Positions 11,087-20,531 of a stretch of DNA of 64,000 nt are shown piece after piece. Position numbers and translations under genes: made by a program. The stretch lies in contig CAINCZ010000157.1 of the NCBI GenBank assembly GCA_903847195.1, positions 53,111 through 117,110 on the forward strand, written 5' to 3'. The DNA comes from an uncultured Acidobacteriota bacterium. Lineage in GTDB: Bacteria; Acidobacteriota; Terriglobia; Terriglobales; CAINCZ01. Numbering within the stretch: the first letter of the stretch is position 1; the number at the start of each line of letters is the position of its first letter. The notes below the pieces were generated by a model. That model was not told where the DNA came from and did not search any database. It was given only the letters and a program-made list of their open reading frames with translations.

Positions 11087-12403
11087 TTAACGCCGGTATA
11101 CCACGCCGCCCTTCATCACGAAACTCACCCGTTCCAGCGCCGTAATGTCTTCCAGCGGATTGCCCGGCACCGCCACCACGTCGGCGTAGCAGCCCGGCTT
11201 CAACTCGCCGATCTGGCCCTGCCAGCCCAGCAGCTTCGCGCCATTGAGCAGCCCCGCCTGCAACACCGCCAGCGGCTTCATGCCGTACTGCACCATCAGA
11301 GAATATTCGCGTGCCTGCGTGCCGTGCGGAAACGGACCCACGTCCGACCCCACCGCAAACGGTACTCCGGCCGCCATTTGCTTGCGGAACTCGGCCGCGT
11401 GCAGACCCTGCATCCGGCGCTCGCGCTCCGCCGCCGGTCCCGTGTCGTGCTCGGCGAAGTACTCGGCAATCGCGAACGTCGGCACGGCGTAGATCTGCCC
11501 GTCGCGCATCAGCCGCATCGTCTCTTCGCCCAGCACATAGGCATGCTCGATTGAGGCCACGCCCGCCCGCGCTGCATAGAGCGCCCCCGGATCGGTCGTT
11601 GCGTGCACGGAAACGGTGCGTCCCATGCGCGCCATTTCCTGCACTGCCGTCCGCAACTCCGCTTCGGTGTACTGGTAGGATGAGTATATCTTCCTGTCGC
11701 GGAACTGGTCCTTGCCCGTCTGATAAATCTTGGTGAAGTCGGCCCCTTCCTTCACCTGCTGCCGGATCACTTTCACCAGCTCTTCAGCGGAGTTCGCGTA
11801 AGTCGCGTTCGACATCACCTGCTGCGCGGGATTGAAGCGGACCGCGTCCTCATGCCCGCCGAGGATGTCCACCGCATTGCCGCTGATACGCAGCCGCGGA
11901 CCGGCGATCAGCCCGTTGTTGATCGCGTTGCGCACCGCCGTATCGGCCGAACCGGCACCCTCGGTACCCAGATCGCGCTCGGCCGTGAAGCCCGCCAGCA
12001 GGTGTTCACGGGCCGCCAACAGCGCCAGGATCGTGCGCTGCGGCACCGACTCTTCCACCGTCTGTAGATCTTCCGAGCCGGGATGCAGGAACAGATGAAT
12101 GTGGGCGTCGATCAGCCCCGGCATCAACGTTCGATCGCCGAGGTCGATGACCTCGGCCCCGGCCGGCCGCTGTACCTTCGATCCGGCTTCGACGATGCGA
12201 TCACCTCGAATCAGGATCTCACCCGGCTGCACGATGCGCCCGGTGTCCACCTCCAGCAGGCGCGCCGCCCGCAGCACGGTGGCCTTCGGCGGCTCCGGTG
12301 CGGTCTGGGCCAGCGCCATCGAGACCAGCCCGCACCCGATGAGCGGCAGCAGAATTAGCAGGTGTTGCAACGTAGTTGTCGCGAGCGTGATGCGGTTTGT
12401 CAT
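11087..12403 (-). CDS. Secreted amidohydrolase (imidazolonepropionase/prolidase-like)
   Basis: About 438 residues with an N-terminal signal sequence ending near VSMALAQ; an IGCG stretch before it could be read as a lipobox but is weak. The amidohydrolase core contains MPGLIDAHIHLFLHPG (HxH), the lysine in GADFTKIYQ, VSVHATT (His), SIEHAY (His) and the Asp in FAVGSDVG. The C-terminal part ends with the beta-sandwich GCYADVVAVPGNPLEDI. This type cleaves cyclic amides or dipeptides outside the cytoplasm. The start could also be one of the two ATGs at 12413-12418; no candidate has a good ribosome site. Confidence 0.82.
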   Translation of the reverse strand: MTNRITLATTTLQHLLILLPLIGCGLVSMALAQTAPEPPKATVLRAARLLEVDTGRIVQPGEILIRGDRIVEAGSKVQRPAGAEVIDLGDRTLMPGLIDAHIHLFLHPGSEDLQTVEESVPQRTILALLAAREHLLAGFTAERDLGTEGAGSADTAVRNAINNGLIAGPRLRISGNAVDILGGHEDAVRFNPAQQVMSNATYANSAEELVKVIRQQVKEGADFTKIYQTGKDQFRDRKIYSSYQYTEAELRTAVQEMARMGRTVSVHATTDPGALYAARAGVASIEHAYVLGEETMRLMRDGQIYAVPTFAIAEYFAEHDTGPAAERERRMQGLHAAEFRKQMAAGVPFAVGSDVGPFPHGTQAREYSLMVQYGMKPLAVLQAGLLNGAKLLGWQGQIGELKPGCYADVVAVPGNPLEDITALERVSFVMKGGVVYRR

Positions 12404-12442
12404 AACGAACAGCATCATACCGCAAGCTCGACGGATGCCGCT

Positions 12443-12690
12443 CCCGGCCCGCGCGGCGCCTTCCGCCTTGCTTACGGCTCCTATTGCATGGGATGTTGCT
12501 GGGCGCTGATGCTGACCGGCTTTGTCGCCGGCGTGATGAACCTGGCGTGAATGGCCCTGCTGACCCTCATCCTATGCCTCGAGCAAGTTCTGCCCTTCGG
12601 CAAATGGACCAGTGCCGTTGCGGCCATCGAACGGATCGCGTGGGGTGAGCTTCTCCTGGTCATCCCCGCAGTTGCTTCTAGGCCGCCTTC
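12443..12690 (+). pseudogene. DUF2182 metal-binding membrane protein, C-terminal remnant with in-frame TGA
   Basis: In one frame the DNA encodes PGPRGAFRLAYGSYCMGCCW, then ALMLTGFVAGVMNLA, a TGA at 12548-12550, and then MALLTLILCLEQVLPFGKW and IERIAWGELLLVIP. Joined, these match the C-terminal third of DUF2182 proteins (predicted metal-binding integral membrane proteins), where GxYCxGCCW and GVMNLxWM are hallmarks. The TGA sits where that family has Trp (TGG to TGA). The N-terminal two thirds are absent: upstream lies the start of the amidohydrolase gene on the other strand. It is therefore a decayed fragment, both truncated and carrying a nonsense codon. Family recall is from memory. Confidence 0.75.
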
Positions 12691-12828
12691 TCGTCAGCCT
12701 GCAGTCTGGATGCGTTTCGTTGGCCCGGATTAGCGGCCTGGCCAGATGCTGGCGCGGAGTAGTGAGTCCTCACGCGGAACCCGGATTTCCAAATCGTATA
12801 GATTGCTTATTAGATAGCAGAGACGGCT

Positions 12829-13545
12829 TTACCGTCGCGGACTCTGCTGCCGCAACGCCTGCACAAACCGCACCTCGTCGGGCAGGTCCTTGGCGCGCAG
12901 CAGGTGCCGCACGCTGCGCCCGGTTGCCAGATGCACCACCTCTTCGGCGAAGTTCTTGGCGTGGTCGCCGGCGCGCTCGAGTGCCTGCGCCATGAAGACA
13001 ACATGGAAGCTCTCCTGCAAGGGTCGCTGTTCGCGATTCTCGATGTGCCTGATAAACAGCAGGTTGCGCATGCGGTCTACTTCCGTGTCCAGACGCAGGA
13101 TGGCCAGCGCCACGTTGACGTCCCGGTCGCGCAAAGCCGCCTCGGAATCTTTCATCATCTTCTCGATCACCCCGGCCATGGCGCCCAGGTCCTGCACATC
13201 GCGCTCATCAAGCCTCCCGGCGACCGCGCCCATGCGATTGCTGAAGCTCTGCAGCAGATCGCCAATCCGCTCCAGATCCAGAACGCATTTGAGGCAGGCA
13301 AGCAACTCCCGTGCTTCATTGCCAGCGGCTCCCTCGGAAACGATGCGCGTCACTTCCTCGTTCATCCGCCGATCAATCGCATCCAGCTCCTCTTCGCTCT
13401 GCTTGACTTGCAGCAGGTTCTCCGCCGAGGGTTCCGTGAGCGAGCGGCGCACCGCCACTGCTCCATGCCAGGCATGACGGCAGCCTTGCAAGGTCAGTTC
13501 CAGCAGTTCCCGCGTTTGGCTGGTGGAGTTCTCGGCTGTACTCAT
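12829..13545 (-). CDS. PhoU-domain protein
   Basis: 238 residues, all alpha. Two PhoU repeats are marked by DLERIGDLLQSFSNR and ALERAGDHAKNFAEEVVHL, which carry the family's E.(I/A)GD metal-binding motif. PhoU proteins repress phosphate uptake through PstSCAB and the PhoR sensor. The start at 13545 has an ideal AGGAGG at 13551-13556. There is no pst or phoBR gene nearby, so it is an orphan copy here; its C-terminus ends shortly after the second motif. Confidence 0.85.
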   Translation of the reverse strand: MSTAENSTSQTRELLELTLQGCRHAWHGAVAVRRSLTEPSAENLLQVKQSEEELDAIDRRMNEEVTRIVSEGAAGNEARELLACLKCVLDLERIGDLLQSFSNRMGAVAGRLDERDVQDLGAMAGVIEKMMKDSEAALRDRDVNVALAILRLDTEVDRMRNLLFIRHIENREQRPLQESFHVVFMAQALERAGDHAKNFAEEVVHLATGRSVRHLLRAKDLPDEVRFVQALRQQSPRR

Positions 13546-13860
13546 TTGGGCCTCCTATGGCTCATCTTCCACGCCGCCGTCGAAGTGTCGGTAAATTTCC
13601 GGAAAACTTCTGCCCAAAATTCAGGCGGCTGGGGCCGGAGGTCATGCCCGGTTCCCGTTTGCAAGCGACTTCCTGAACCGCCGGTCAATCTGCCTCAAAT
13701 TCTACGTCCGGACGCTCCGCCCGGAGTAAATTCCCGCAAACTGGCTGTAGGCAATGTTGGTTCGGTTTTCGGAAGGGAAGCCAAGCAGTGGGCCGGATTG
13801 CCTGAGAAACATCGCGACCTGAGAGGAACGAATCGTCCTTATACCGCTAGGAATTTTCTT
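13546..13860. other. Intergenic region, nothing recognised
   Basis: About 315 bases between the divergent PhoU-like and CxxC small-protein genes. A plus-strand frame runs through antisense to phoU but shows no protein signature. Presumably holds both promoters; no clear consensus pair stands out. Confidence 0.4.
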
Positions 13861-14100
13861 ATGAGCAACAAACGAAACAGTGGCGGGAACTCATCATGTC
13901 AATTGTGCGCTTCTTCTACCCCATCGCATCCCCTGTGCCAGCCCTGCCGCGAGATGGTGGAGCGGCTGCAACGGATCTGGCCCCAGGTGAATCCAGTGAC
14001 GCGGGGAATGCTGCACTACCGCTCCCTGCGGGACGCTGCCGATCCGGCCGCGGCTCCCGCCGCAGGCAAAGGCGTGGTTGTGCAAGCGGCCCGCAGATAG
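13861..14100 (+). CDS. Small protein with two CxxC pairs (79 aa)
   Basis: ATG at 13861 after an AGGA at suitable distance. The protein starts MSNKRNSGGNSS, then has CQLC and CQPC 15 residues apart, which could bind zinc. It continues with an amphipathic helix (REMVERLQRIWPQV) and an Ala-rich tail. No family recognised. The reading frame is open much further upstream, antisense to phoU, but that part is not plausible as protein. Confidence 0.4.
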   Translation: MSNKRNSGGNSSCQLCASSTPSHPLCQPCREMVERLQRIWPQVNPVTRGMLHYRSLRDAADPAAAPAAGKGVVVQAARR

Positions 14101-14135
14101 GCGGACCGGGTCCATGCCGGTCCCCGGCGGGCAAC

Positions 14136-14771
14136 TTAGCAGGGTAGCGGCTGACGCCCGCGACGGCAGGAACTGGCGGTCATGGCCGCAAGCGGCGGCG
14201 TCGCGCCGCGCAGCCCGGCCGTGATGGTGTCGCCCGTCATACAGCGCATCGTGGCCTGGCGAAGGTAGTCCTCCAGCGCGCCATGCTTGCGTTGGTCCAC
14301 GAGACGCTCAAGGGGACCCCACTTCGCCCCGCGGGTGTTGGCGCGCACCATGGACTCATAGGCGTTCAGCGCGCTGTTCAACGCCGCCCGATTGATTGCC
14401 AGATCATCCTGCTGATTGGGATCGTTGGGCTGCGGATGCTCGATGATGTATGCCATCCCGCCCGCTAACTGCTGTGCCAGCAGCTCCTTTGCGAAGCGAT
14501 ACTGGCCGATTTCACCCTGGAGTGCGGGCCGCAGTATCTCGTCGCAGACGGGCACGGTCAGGTCGGGAATCTCAATGATCCACTTCGTCAACCAATCACG
14601 GTCCTGCGCGGCCTGTTCGGCCAGAGGCTCCCGCTCCAGTTTGCGGGTCAGCTCGACGGCGCGCTTGCGCTCCTGCGGCGTCGAAGGATTTTCGCGCATG
14701 GCCGCCTGCGCCCACAGCGAACCCGCACATACAACAACCAGTACCGCCACCAGTAACTTGCATGGCTTCAT
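14136..14771 (-). CDS. Hypothetical secreted protein
   Basis: 211 residues with a clear signal peptide (MKPCKLLVAVLVVVCAGSLWAQA). The mature part is mostly helical and charged (PSTPQERKRAVELTRKLE, DWLTKWIIEIPDLTV), with no transmembrane segment. The last 35 residues become Arg/Ser/Cys-rich. WIIEIPDLTVPVCDEIL resembles secreted acidobacterial proteins of unknown function, but I cannot name a family. It diverges from mnmG; the 250-base gap should carry both promoters. Confidence 0.6.
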   Translation of the reverse strand: MKPCKLLVAVLVVVCAGSLWAQAAMRENPSTPQERKRAVELTRKLEREPLAEQAAQDRDWLTKWIIEIPDLTVPVCDEILRPALQGEIGQYRFAKELLAQQLAGGMAYIIEHPQPNDPNQQDDLAINRAALNSALNAYESMVRANTRGAKWGPLERLVDQRKHGALEDYLRQATMRCMTGDTITAGLRGATPPLAAMTASSCRRGRQPLPC

Positions 14772-15022
14772 CCCGTTTCTCCTCGCCCACGGCCCCTTTT
14801 GCGCTTACCGGCAAACAACGCTTCCCGGCGTGGGACCATCCTGAGCCTGTAAAATACAAGAGCCCGTTTCTAATCTGATGCAATGCGCGCCGCAATCAAT
14901 GCGAAATCATCAATGAAGTTGAGGGACAACATCCCGCTGCCCCGCCCGGTGTGCAAGCCGTGTTTGCAGCCAGCTGGCACCTGCTTTTCGCCGACTCTAC
15001 CTGTAACCCCGAACGGTCTGGA

Positions 15023-17170
15023 ATGATGCGGTTTCAAGAAACTTACGATGTTCTGGTGGTCGGCGCCGGACATGCCGGATGCGAGGCCGCCATGGCCGCC
15101 GCCCGTCTCGGTCTCAAGACCGCCCTTTTCACCCTCAACCTCGATCTGATTGCGCAGATGTCCTGCAACCCGGCCATCGGCGGTATCGCCAAAGGCCACC
15201 TGGTGCGCGAGATTGACGCGCTGGGCGGCATCATGGGCGAGGTAACCGATACCGTCGGCATCCAGTTCCGCCTGCTCAATACCTCGCGCGGCCCGGCCGT
15301 CTGGTCGCCCCGTGCCCAGTGCGACAAGCAGTTGTACCGGCTCAAGATGCGCCAGGTGCTCGAATCCGAGCCTAACCTCTCCATCAAGCAGGCCGAGGTG
15401 GCCGATTTCGTGCTGGAGCCTGCCCCTGCGCCGTCCGCCAATTCGCCCGCGTTTGTCTGCCGGGGCGTCATACTGCGCGACGGTCGCCGCATCGGCGCTT
15501 CCGCCGTCATTGTCACCACCGGCACCTTTCTCAACGGCCGGATCCACATCGGCGAGCAGCAGTACCAGGCCGGGCGCAGCGGCGAACCGGCCAGCCTCCT
15601 ATTGGGCGAAAACCTGAAGAAACTCGGCATGCGCGGTTGCCGCATGAAGACCGGAACGCCTCCGCGGCTCGACGGCCGCACCATCGACTGGGCGCGGCTT
15701 ACCGCGCAGCCGGGGGACGCCGAACCCACGCCTTTCAGCTTCCGCACGCGCCGCGTCACCTACGGTGAGGCGCAGATTCCATGCTACATTGCCTACACCA
15801 CCGCCGAGACGCAGCGTATCATTCGCGAAAACGTCCACCGCTCACCCATGTACAGCGGGCAGATTCAGAGTATCGGACCGCGATATTGTCCCTCGATTGA
15901 AGACAAAATTGTTAAATTTCCGCACCACGAGCAGCACCAGCTCTTTCTTGAGCCCGAAGGGTTGCAGACCCATGAGACCTACATCAACGGCATGAGCACG
16001 TCGCTTCCCTTCGACGTGCAGCTTGCCATGGTGCGTTCGGTCCCGGGCATGGAAAGGGCCGAGATGCTGCGCCCCGGCTATGCCATCGAGTATGACTCGA
16101 TCGATCCAACGGAACTGGATCGCACGCTCGAAACCAAGCGCGTCGAGCGGCTCTACCTGGCCGGCCAGATCAACGGCACCTCCGGATACGAAGAGGCCGC
16201 CTGCCAGGGCCTGATGGCCGGCATCAATGCCGCCCTTGCCATCAAGGATCAGCCGCCATTAGTGCTCGGCCGCACCGAAGCCTACATCGGTATCCTGATC
16301 GACGATCTGGTGCTGAAGGGCACGAATGAACCTTACCGCATGTTCACCTCGCGCGCCGAGTTCCGCCTTCACCTCCGCATCGACAATGCCGACCGCCGCC
16401 TGACCCCATACGGCCATCGGATGGGCCTCATTGGCGACGATGCCTGGCGCGACTACCTCGACCGCTGCGAGCGTCTGGCCGTGCTGCAGCAGTTCCTGGA
16501 GAAGGCCCGGCTGACCGACCCGTGGCTGGAGCACATCAAACGCCAGCCCCTGGCAGACACGGCTCAAGATGGCCACGAAGATGTTGATTCGACGACGGTT
16601 GAGGGGAGCCCCCCCCCGGCCTCGACTGCACCCGACGGCCTCAAGGGACTTCCGTTGGCGCAATTGCTCAAGCGCCCCGAGCATGGCATCGAGCAACTGT
16701 TGCCGATCCTGCGGCGAGAAGTCCCGGAATTCTTCGTCCACGCTGCGCCGCGGGCCTCGTCGGTGGCCGACCGCAGCCGTCCGGCGCCGCTCGACGCTTG
16801 GCTGCCCGCCTTCGCTTCCGGTGTCCCCGAAGCAGTGAAAGTCGCTGACGAAGAACAACTTACGGCGCAGGTTCGCGCCGACTTGAAGGCGGTTGAGACC
16901 GAGATCAAGTACGCCGGATACCTGGGCCAGCAGCAAAAGGCCATGGAGCGCCTCAAAAAGTCGGAGCAGCGCACAATTCCGGAGTGGTTCGATTACTCCA
17001 GCGTCAGCGGACTGTCGCGCGAGATGAAAGAGAAGCTTCAGAAATTGCGTCCGCGGACCATCGGTCAGGCGGGGCGCATCCCGGGCGTGACCCCGGCGGC
17101 CGTGGCTCTGGTCAACGTCTTTGTCGAAATCCAGGCACGCCGTCGCCACGCGCAGGCCAAAGGCGAGTAG
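15023..17170 (+). CDS. mnmG: tRNA uridine-5-carboxymethylaminomethyl modification enzyme MnmG (GidA)
   Basis: 715 residues; usual length is about 620-630. MnmG with MnmE makes (c)mnm5U34 in tRNA using FAD, NADH and methylene-THF. The Rossmann motif [12 protein letters not shown] is at residues 12-23, followed by [24 protein letters not shown], the [12 protein letters not shown] block and the [10 protein letters not shown] block. The C-terminal helical domain is intact ([26 protein letters not shown]). The extra length lies between about residues 515 and 610: two low-complexity insertions, one around a run of nine C at 16609-16617, the other [17 protein letters not shown]. The frame holds across both. 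The start is ATG 15023 (ATG 15026 adjacent). Confidence 0.95.
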   Translation: MMRFQETYDVLVVGAGHAGCEAAMAAARLGLKTALFTLNLDLIAQMSCNPAIGGIAKGHLVREIDALGGIMGEVTDTVGIQFRLLNTSRGPAVWSPRAQCDKQLYRLKMRQVLESEPNLSIKQAEVADFVLEPAPAPSANSPAFVCRGVILRDGRRIGASAVIVTTGTFLNGRIHIGEQQYQAGRSGEPASLLLGENLKKLGMRGCRMKTGTPPRLDGRTIDWARLTAQPGDAEPTPFSFRTRRVTYGEAQIPCYIAYTTAETQRIIRENVHRSPMYSGQIQSIGPRYCPSIEDKIVKFPHHEQHQLFLEPEGLQTHETYINGMSTSLPFDVQLAMVRSVPGMERAEMLRPGYAIEYDSIDPTELDRTLETKRVERLYLAGQINGTSGYEEAACQGLMAGINAALAIKDQPPLVLGRTEAYIGILIDDLVLKGTNEPYRMFTSRAEFRLHLRIDNADRRLTPYGHRMGLIGDDAWRDYLDRCERLAVLQQFLEKARLTDPWLEHIKRQPLADTAQDGHEDVDSTTVEGSPPPASTAPDGLKGLPLAQLLKRPEHGIEQLLPILRREVPEFFVHAAPRASSVADRSRPAPLDAWLPAFASGVPEAVKVADEEQLTAQVRADLKAVETEIKYAGYLGQQQKAMERLKKSEQRTIPEWFDYSSVSGLSREMKEKLQKLRPRTIGQAGRIPGVTPAAVALVNVFVEIQARRRHAQAKGE

Positions 17171-17276
17171 CCCCATTTTTTCCAAGGGACGGGCGAAAAG
17201 GGATTCTGGAGCAACTTTCGCCTCTGGCCGCGGTTCAAACCATCAGCAGGCCCCGGTGAGCATGGAAGAGGCGTAT

Positions 17277-18008
17277 ATGAAATCCGGGCTGGTGGCGACT
17301 TCGCCCTCCAACCGTTCCCCCGTGTCATCGCGGTTTCTGTTTTCCTGCACGATGGTTCTGGCTCTATGCGTCGCATTTCCGGCGTTTGGGCAGATTCACG
17401 GAACCCCAGCCTCGGTAACCTCACTGGGGCCAAACGGGCAGATTCACGGCATCCCGGCTTCGGTGACCTCGCTCGGACCGTTTGGCTGGCAGGTGCCCCG
17501 TCGCCCGTTGCCTCTGGGCTCCCAGCCGCGGCTGGGGCAGATCTACGGGCGCAGCCGCTACGCATACAGCTCTGGCTATGGGGCGACGCTCCCATACACG
17601 CTGCCGGGAATTGTTTACTACGATCAGGGAAGCTACGGCTCAGTTTCCGCTTCCTATCTTGACTCCCCGCCCGTCTCAGGTACTGATCCGCGAGCGCTGG
17701 CCGTTGGTCCGGTCGTGGCTGCTGCACCCGTAGCGGCGCCAGCGACCGCAACGACAGCTTCTCTTGCCCCGCCGGCTGCGGCCCCCGCTCCCGCCGACGG
17801 GTTGCCGCAGACCCCGACCGTGCTGGTTTTTCTCGACGGGCACCGCCTGGAAATCGCCAACTATGCCATCGTTGGCGACAAACTTCACGACCTGACCGCC
17901 GGCCGCCGTCGTGTGATCCCGCTGAGCGAGTTGGACTTGCCGGCCACGCGGCAGGTGAACGAAGATCGTGGTAACGATTTCCTGCTGCCGCTGGCGGGCG
18001 GCGGCTGA
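17277..18008 (+). CDS. Hypothetical secreted protein with PASVTSLGP repeats
   Basis: 243 residues. ATG 17277 has AGAGG six bases before it and is followed by a signal peptide ending at AFPAFGQ; ATG 17262 is an in-frame alternative. The mature N-terminus has two tandem repeats: IHGTPASVTSLGPNG and IHGIPASVTSLGPFG. A Tyr/Gly-rich stretch and an Ala/Pro linker follow. The C-terminal 60 residues form a compact domain (VLVFLDGHRLEIANYAIVGDKLHDL, then RRRVIPLSELDL) that looks like a small beta domain binding or displaying at the surface. This architecture recurs in acidobacterial secreted proteins of unknown role. Confidence 0.7.
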   Translation: MKSGLVATSPSNRSPVSSRFLFSCTMVLALCVAFPAFGQIHGTPASVTSLGPNGQIHGIPASVTSLGPFGWQVPRRPLPLGSQPRLGQIYGRSRYAYSSGYGATLPYTLPGIVYYDQGSYGSVSASYLDSPPVSGTDPRALAVGPVVAAAPVAAPATATTASLAPPAAAPAPADGLPQTPTVLVFLDGHRLEIANYAIVGDKLHDLTAGRRRVIPLSELDLPATRQVNEDRGNDFLLPLAGGG

Positions 18009-18301
18009 GCCGGTGGGCAAGGGCCCGCCAATGAACGCAACTTCTCCTTCAACCGTGTCGGCGGTCGTGCCGATATAAGAAAATGCCTTAGCTTCTAAGC
18101 GCCGGAGGTTCGGCGCGCCGCCCTCGGGCGAGCCCCATAAGGCCAGGCCCAAAGGGAGGCACGTTCCCATCGATAGCAGGCGCGTATTACTTGGTAACCT
18201 CGGACATGTACTAAAGTTTGTTTTTAGTGCAAACAAACGACCGCGAACGCCTTGACACGCCGGAAGCGCAGAACGGATGCTAACTAAACGGGGGAGCCGA
18301 A

Positions 18302-18679
18302 ATGACCAAGACCAACAAGACGGGAAAAACCGCAGTTCTGGCGGATCAATCTACGTCCGGCAGCGACAAGCGGGCCTCACGTCGCTTCGAGCTCCATTTG
18401 CCGGTTACCATTGCGGGTCGCGATACTGAAACCTTGGCCTCGATGACTCGCGACATCAGTCATCGCGGCCTTTGCTTTACGGTGCAGGACCCGATCCAAC
18501 TGGGCTCGGATCTGGAACTGACCATCACCCTGCCGGCCGAGGTGACGCTGATGGAGCCGGTGCTGGTGCGTTGTACTGCGCGCGTCGTGCGCGTTGAGAC
18601 CGCCGCATCCGGCATGGACATCGCCGTCGCCGCCACCATACAGGACTACGAGATTCTTCCAAAAGAGCGCGAGGGGTAG
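18302..18679 (+). CDS. PilZ-domain protein, likely c-di-GMP receptor
   Basis: 125 residues, GGGAG ribosome site at 18291-18295. The PilZ entry motif appears as KRASRRFELHLPVTI (RxxxR equivalent), and the second motif region is DISHRGLCFTV (D/NxSxxG). Both c-di-GMP binding elements are therefore present. The rest is the PilZ beta-barrel (LELTITLPAEVTLMEPVLVRCTARVVRVE). A single-domain PilZ protein probably relays c-di-GMP to motility, adhesion or exopolysaccharide machinery; no partner is adjacent. The 290-base gap upstream holds no gene, and I saw no GEMM-type riboswitch core in it. Confidence 0.85.
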   Translation: MTKTNKTGKTAVLADQSTSGSDKRASRRFELHLPVTIAGRDTETLASMTRDISHRGLCFTVQDPIQLGSDLELTITLPAEVTLMEPVLVRCTARVVRVETAASGMDIAVAATIQDYEILPKEREG

Positions 18680-18754
18680 GCGCGTCCGTTCCTGCGCCGT
18701 CATCCGCTGCCCGCCTGTCTTGTGGTGGGTTTCTTCTGTACTATGTTCAGTACT

Positions 18755-19690
18755 ATGAGAATTGGCATCGCCATTGCGGCGGGGCTGGCGCTGGGGCTTG
18801 CGATCGGGGCCCAGGGCCAGAGCGTTATAGGGGACCTGGCATCGGTCGACGCCAACGTGAAGGGCGCGGTCTCGCTTACTTCCAGCGGTACGCGCCTGAT
18901 GAGCGGCTCGCAGGTCATCGCAGGGCAGTCGCGCGCCTCACTACGGCTGGAGCGCGGCGGCACGCTCGATATCTGCCCGCGTACCTCGCTTTCGGTGACG
19001 AGTTCGGCCAAGGGTGGCGAACTGATGCTGGCGCTTGGCGATGGAGCCATCGAGACGCACTACGATCTGGGCGGCGTGGCCGACACCATCATCACCCCGG
19101 ACTTCCGCATCCTGCTGGCCGGGCCGGGCAAGTTTCACTTCGCCATTTCCACCGATTTACGCGGCGACACCTGCGTGCGCTCGCTGCCCGGCAATGCCGC
19201 CTCGGTCATCGTCTATGAGCAGATGGGGCAGGGCATGTATCAGGTATCGCCCGGCGGCCAGGCGCTGTTTCACGACGGCACGGTGCAGAATTCCGAAATG
19301 CTGATGCCGCCCAACTGCGGCTGCCCGCAGCCCCGCGCGCCGCGCGTTGCGAGTCAGGCCAAGCCCAATGAACCGCTCGCTCCGGACGCGGGCAAGAGCG
19401 CGGTCGCAAGCGACAACGTGCAGGTTCAGGTGGATGCTCCGTTTGTCTTCCGCGGCGATGAGCCGCGCGTATCCCCGCCGCCGATGGTGGCGCAGCTCGA
19501 GGCGCGTACCGTTCCTCCGGTGCTGCTGCGTGTTCGCGCCCTGCCTCCACCCAAGCCGGTAAAGCCCGCCAAGGCTGCCAAACCCGCCAAGGTTGAGCCG
19601 GCAGCGAAGAAGGCAGAAGAGTCGAAGCCGAAGGGTTTCTTCGCGCGCATCATGGGCTGGTTCAGGAGCGCGGACGAACCGGCGCAATAG
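18755..19690 (+). CDS. Secreted protein, FecR-like domain with basic C-terminus
   Basis: 311 residues from ATG 18755 (ATG 18743 possible). The signal peptide is MRIGIAIAAGLALGLAIGAQG. The core (residues about 25-160) has the alternating beta pattern of FecR/LPS-assembly-like domains: GAVSLTSSGTRLMSGSQV, ASLRLERGGTLDICPRTSLSV, GGELMLALGDGAIETHY and FRILLAGPGKFHFAI. A CGCPQP motif follows at about residue 187. The C-terminal third is Pro/Ala/Lys-rich (KPAKAAKPAK) and ends with an amphipathic helix (FFARIMGWFRS). It is convergent with the next gene, 7 bases apart. Function unknown. Confidence 0.65.
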   Translation: MRIGIAIAAGLALGLAIGAQGQSVIGDLASVDANVKGAVSLTSSGTRLMSGSQVIAGQSRASLRLERGGTLDICPRTSLSVTSSAKGGELMLALGDGAIETHYDLGGVADTIITPDFRILLAGPGKFHFAISTDLRGDTCVRSLPGNAASVIVYEQMGQGMYQVSPGGQALFHDGTVQNSEMLMPPNCGCPQPRAPRVASQAKPNEPLAPDAGKSAVASDNVQVQVDAPFVFRGDEPRVSPPPMVAQLEARTVPPVLLRVRALPPPKPVKPAKAAKPAKVEPAAKKAEESKPKGFFARIMGWFRSADEPAQ

Positions 19691-19697
19691 TTCTCGC

Positions 19698-20432
19698 TTA
19701 CGGTTTGGGCAATCGCGCCAGCAGCGCTCGCGTCTGACGAAACCACGGGCGCTCGTGCCGCCGCTGGAAGCCCGGCATGCCCGCGCGCTTTTGCAGGATG
19801 CGCTGTGCCATGTCGCGCGCTTCGGCCACCCGGCCGCACGCCGCCAGGAACTCCACGTAGTGATATTGCGTTTCGCTCAGCGTGGAAGCATTCAGCGCGT
19901 GGCGGAACAGCGTCTCGGCCTTGTCGTCCGTTCCGGTCCGTGCATAAACCCACGCCAGCAATCCGGCAGCGCGGTGGATGTCGTAGTCCGACCGCTGCCC
20001 CACGACGCGCTCCAGATCGGGCTGCGCTGCCGCGAAATCGCCCAGCTCAACGGCAGCGATGGCGCGGCGGTAGAAGGGATCGACCGAATCAGTGCGCTGG
20101 TTGATGGCTGCGTCGAAACACTGGCGCGCGCGCGCCCACTTCTGCTGATCCAGATAGAGCTGGCCGAGTTCTTCGTAATTGCCCGCCGAGGGATTCTGTT
20201 TTACCGTCAGCTCCAACTCGTGCGCGCGGCGGCCGCGGCCCACGAACTTGAACGTACCCGGGTCCCACAGCTCGGGCAGCGCCTCCACCGCCAGGTAGAC
20301 GAGCGAACCGATCGGCCCGAGGAAGATGATCACCCACAGCCAGTAGCCATCGGGCCGCCTGTAAACGAAATGCGCGATGGCGGAGGCCATCAGGACGAGG
20401 CCGGGCAGACCGAGATTGAGGAAGCCAAACAT
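19698..20432 (-). CDS. Membrane protein with PLDc_N-like helices and TPR domain
   Basis: 244 residues. Two N-terminal membrane helices (LGLPGLVLMASAIAHFVY; YWLWVIIFLGPIGSLVYLAVE) with WxxxxxxxxPxGxxxY spacing resemble the phospholipase D-nuclease N-terminal membrane domain. A linker rich in basic residues leads to four to five tetratricopeptide repeats, visible as YEELGQLYLDQQKWARARQCFDAAI and later AYAR/FLAACGRVAEARD segments. Probably a cytoplasmic TPR scaffold anchored to the membrane. Partner unknown. Confidence 0.75.
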   Translation of the reverse strand: MFGFLNLGLPGLVLMASAIAHFVYRRPDGYWLWVIIFLGPIGSLVYLAVEALPELWDPGTFKFVGRGRRAHELELTVKQNPSAGNYEELGQLYLDQQKWARARQCFDAAINQRTDSVDPFYRRAIAAVELGDFAAAQPDLERVVGQRSDYDIHRAAGLLAWVYARTGTDDKAETLFRHALNASTLSETQYHYVEFLAACGRVAEARDMAQRILQKRAGMPGFQRRHERPWFRQTRALLARLPKP

Positions 20433-20531
20433 GCCAGAAAGATGGTATCAGGAACCGCGGGTGGCGGTCGCCGCCACGCAATCGTATCCAGGTTGTTTCC
20501 GCGGCGCTGCGCGAACTGGGACACCCTGGCG

